Of a DNA stretch of 22,389 nucleotides, positions 20,772 through 22,389 are shown one piece after another. The translations under genes and the position numbers were made by a program. Numbering within the stretch: position 1 is the stretch's first letter; every line of letters begins with the position of its first letter. Where the stretch lies: positions 1 to 22,389 of the forward strand of contig JBBDHV010000032.1 in NCBI GenBank assembly GCA_040880725.1. The letters run 5' to 3'. A model generated the notes under the pieces. That model was given only the letters and a program-made list of their open reading frames with translations, did not search any database and was not told the origin of the DNA. The stretch is from DATHWB01 sp040880725. GTDB taxonomy: Bacteria > Actinomycetota > Acidimicrobiia > Spongiisociales > ZC4RG35.

Positions 20772-21887
20772 TCAGAACCCGAGTCGCTCCGCGAGCTGCC
20801 TGCGATGCTCGGCGGGTGTCCCCAGCATCAGCTGGGAGCTCTTCGCCCGCTTGAAGTAGAGGTGGGCGTCGTGTTCCCAGGTGAATCCGATCCCCCCGTG
20901 CACCTGAATGTTCGCCGCGGCGCATTCGAAGAACGCATCCGAGCAATAGGCCTTGGCCAGGGGAACCACCGTCTCCGCCTCGGCGTTGCCCTCCGCCACC
21001 GTCCACGCTGCGTAATACGCGGCGGCACGGGCGCTCTCCACGTTGACCAACATGTCGGCACACATGTGCTTGACGGCCTGGAACGATCCGATCGGCTTGC
21101 CGAACTGCCGGCGGTCCTTGGCGTACTGCACTGCCATGTCCAGCGTGGCTTGGGCACCGCCGACCTGTTCGAGGGCCAGCGCCACCGCCAGGATCTCGTG
21201 GACGCAGCGCATCGTGGAGGCATCACCCTGCGGAAGCCGTGCGTCCTCGCTGACAGTGACCTCAGAGAACGCGATGTCTGCCTGTTTGCGCGTCTGGTCC
21301 ATCGTCGACAGCGGTGTCCGGGTCACACCCTCGGCGGCGGCGTCCACCACGAACATGCCGACTCCATCTGCGGTCTGAGCCGCCACGACCAGAAGGTCCG
21401 CGGTGTGCCCGTCGATCACGTGACGCTTGCTGCCTTCGATGATCCACCCGCCGTCGCGAGCGACCGCTGACGTCTTCATGTGCTCGCCGTCGTGACGACC
21501 TCCCTCCTCGGTCACCGCATAGGCGGCCACGACCTCTCCGGCGGCAATCCTCCCGAGGATGTCGGACTTCTGTGCCTCGGACCCGGCAAGCAGGATCGCG
21601 TTGGCGGCTCCGACGACCGTCGACAGGAACGGCCCGCCGAACATGGCGCGACCTTGTTCCTCCAACAGCACCGCAACCTCGAGCAGCCCGAAGCCGGCAC
21701 CGCCGTACTCTTCGGGGATCGCCATCGCCTGCCATCCGAGTTCGGCGATCCCGGACCAGTCAGCCCGATCGAAGCCCTCCGGGGTTGCCATCAGCTCCCT
21801 GACACGTGCGAGCGGCATCCGGTCGCCGAGCCATTGCCGGGCGTAGCGACGGAGCTCTTCCTGCTCCTCGGAGAAAGCGAAATTCAC
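20772..21887 (-). CDS. Acyl-CoA dehydrogenase
   Basis: The 371-aa flavoprotein introduces a double bond between C2 and C3 of an acyl-CoA, passing electrons to an electron-transfer flavoprotein. The family pattern is complete: N-terminal helical domain (MNFAFSEEQEELRRYARQWL), IPEEYGGAGFGLLE (57-70), a middle beta domain with AVTEEGG, YAKDRRQFGKPIGSFQAVKH, and QVHGGIGFTWEHDAHLYFKR near 328-347. The set resembles the smaller acyl-CoA dehydrogenases that pair as alpha-beta heterodimers on steroid or branched substrates, and the substrate is not defined by sequence. The start is GTG 21887 and a TAGTCT box lies 7 nt before it. It follows another acyl-CoA dehydrogenase by 22 bp. Confidence 0.93.
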   Translation of the reverse strand: MNFAFSEEQEELRRYARQWLGDRMPLARVRELMATPEGFDRADWSGIAELGWQAMAIPEEYGGAGFGLLEVAVLLEEQGRAMFGGPFLSTVVGAANAILLAGSEAQKSDILGRIAAGEVVAAYAVTEEGGRHDGEHMKTSAVARDGGWIIEGSKRHVIDGHTADLLVVAAQTADGVGMFVVDAAAEGVTRTPLSTMDQTRKQADIAFSEVTVSEDARLPQGDASTMRCVHEILAVALALEQVGGAQATLDMAVQYAKDRRQFGKPIGSFQAVKHMCADMLVNVESARAAAYYAAWTVAEGNAEAETVVPLAKAYCSDAFFECAAANIQVHGGIGFTWEHDAHLYFKRAKSSQLMLGTPAEHRRQLAERLGF

Positions 21888-21894
21888 GACGTGG

Positions 21895-21900
21895 AGACTA
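21895..21900 (-). promoter_or_regulatory. Candidate -10 box before the second acyl-CoA dehydrogenase
   Basis: TAGTCT on the - strand, 7 nt before the GTG start at 21887, in the 22-bp gap between two acyl-CoA dehydrogenase genes. There is no ribosome site in this gap. It is the same arrangement as at cysD and the mauE-like gene. Confidence 0.3.
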
Positions 21901-21909
21901 GAATGACGA

Positions 21910-22389
21910 TCACCACGCCCCGTCGGGGAGATTCATCAACGATCCGTCTTCACGGGCCGCTCGATCGCGTCGTGTCCGGATCTTGGGCTCGACGTCGGCC
22001 AGGAAGAAGGAGACCGCAGCCGCCTTCCCCAGGGCGAAGTCATCGGTTCGGTCACCGAGCACCTCGAGTTGACCCAGGAGTTGCCAGCCGATGACCAGCT
22101 CGGCCATCGAGTCGAGCAGGGCGTTGGCATGCAGCCCGACTCGATAAACCCGTTCGGGTTCACCGCCCATTGCGGCCATGCCTTCGGAAACCATCGTTCC
22201 GACCTGTGCCTGAACATCGTCGAGCATCCTGCCAAGGGTCTCCCGATGTCCGGCGATGGGGTCGCCGTCCGCGGTGGCCTTGACGAAGGCTGCGATGTCC
22301 TGGGCCAGCGCGCTGATCGTGCGGCCCTGATCCCTCGCGATCTTCCGGAAGAACAGGTCGAGCGCCTGGATTCCGGTGGTGCCCTCGTA
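21910..22389 (-). CDS. Acyl-CoA dehydrogenase, C-terminal part (cut by window edge)
   Basis: The frame is open from the right edge to the stop at 21910, 159 codons. It begins YEGTTGIQALDLFFRKIAR, the sequence at the end of the catalytic domain of the larger (about 600-aa) acyl-CoA dehydrogenases. A helical C-terminal extension of about 130 residues follows, as in that class (acetyl-CoA dehydrogenase-like C-terminal domain). The N-terminal part lies outside the window. The internal ATG at 22227 is not the start. It is the first of the - strand unit seen here; the next gene begins 22 bp later. The substrate is unknown. Confidence 0.88.
   Translation of the reverse strand, partial: YEGTTGIQALDLFFRKIARDQGRTISALAQDIAAFVKATADGDPIAGHRETLGRMLDDVQAQVGTMVSEGMAAMGGEPERVYRVGLHANALLDSMAELVIGWQLLGQLEVLGDRTDDFALGKAAAVSFFLADVEPKIRTRRDRAAREDGSLMNLPDGAW

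Overview
The window looks like chromosomal DNA of a high-GC actinobacterium, most likely an Acidimicrobiia-type lineage (inferred from several features and not proven by any marker). The features are GTG starts, gene ends that overlap by 1-4 bp almost everywhere, Thr/Pro-rich linkers behind membrane anchors, secreted SLH-like repeats of the Gly-Ile-Thr-Leu-Gly-Cys type, and a fused LipB-LipA. I see no rRNA, tRNA, CRISPR array, transposase or phage gene.

Layout, left to right. (1) 1-1622: a 53-bp perfect inverted repeat, then two overlapping + strand genes for an anchored and a secreted protein, closed by an 18-bp palindrome. (2) 1657-8543, all on the - strand: cysD-cysN-cysC-tkt and a small membrane protein, joined by 1-4 bp overlaps. 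After a hairpin-rich gap comes a polyprenyl-phosphate sugar transferase. CysDNC makes APS and then PAPS; no reductive sulfate genes are seen here. (3) 8634-13226, + strand: a six-gene, tightly coupled operon. It holds a MauE-like membrane protein, a Tat-exported protein with 24 cysteines fused to propeller-like repeats, a MauD-like membrane thioredoxin, a CcdA-like membrane protein whose reading frame has UGA exactly where the redox Cys of the family is expected, an unknown 150-aa protein, and a secreted SLH-like protein with a Cys pair in each repeat. This is the most unusual part of the window: it reads as a dedicated thiol-disulfide maturation system together with its exported, cysteine-rich clients. 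(4) 13269-18262, - strand: lpd, a two-lipoyl-domain 2-oxoacid dehydrogenase E2, and a single ORF fusing octanoyltransferase (LipB) to lipoyl synthase (LipA), so the lipoyl carrier and the enzymes that lipoylate it are together. (5) 18430-19811, + strand: a possible 44-codon leader ORF and a polysaccharide flippase. (6) 19795-22389, - strand: an acyl-CoA dehydrogenase running off the right edge, a second acyl-CoA dehydrogenase, an anchored protein, a double zinc-ribbon protein and a small conserved-looking protein, nearly all overlapping.

Across the window, five starts are preceded by a TANNCT box 7-9 nt upstream, with TC directly before the start codon. This suggests leaderless mRNAs in this organism.
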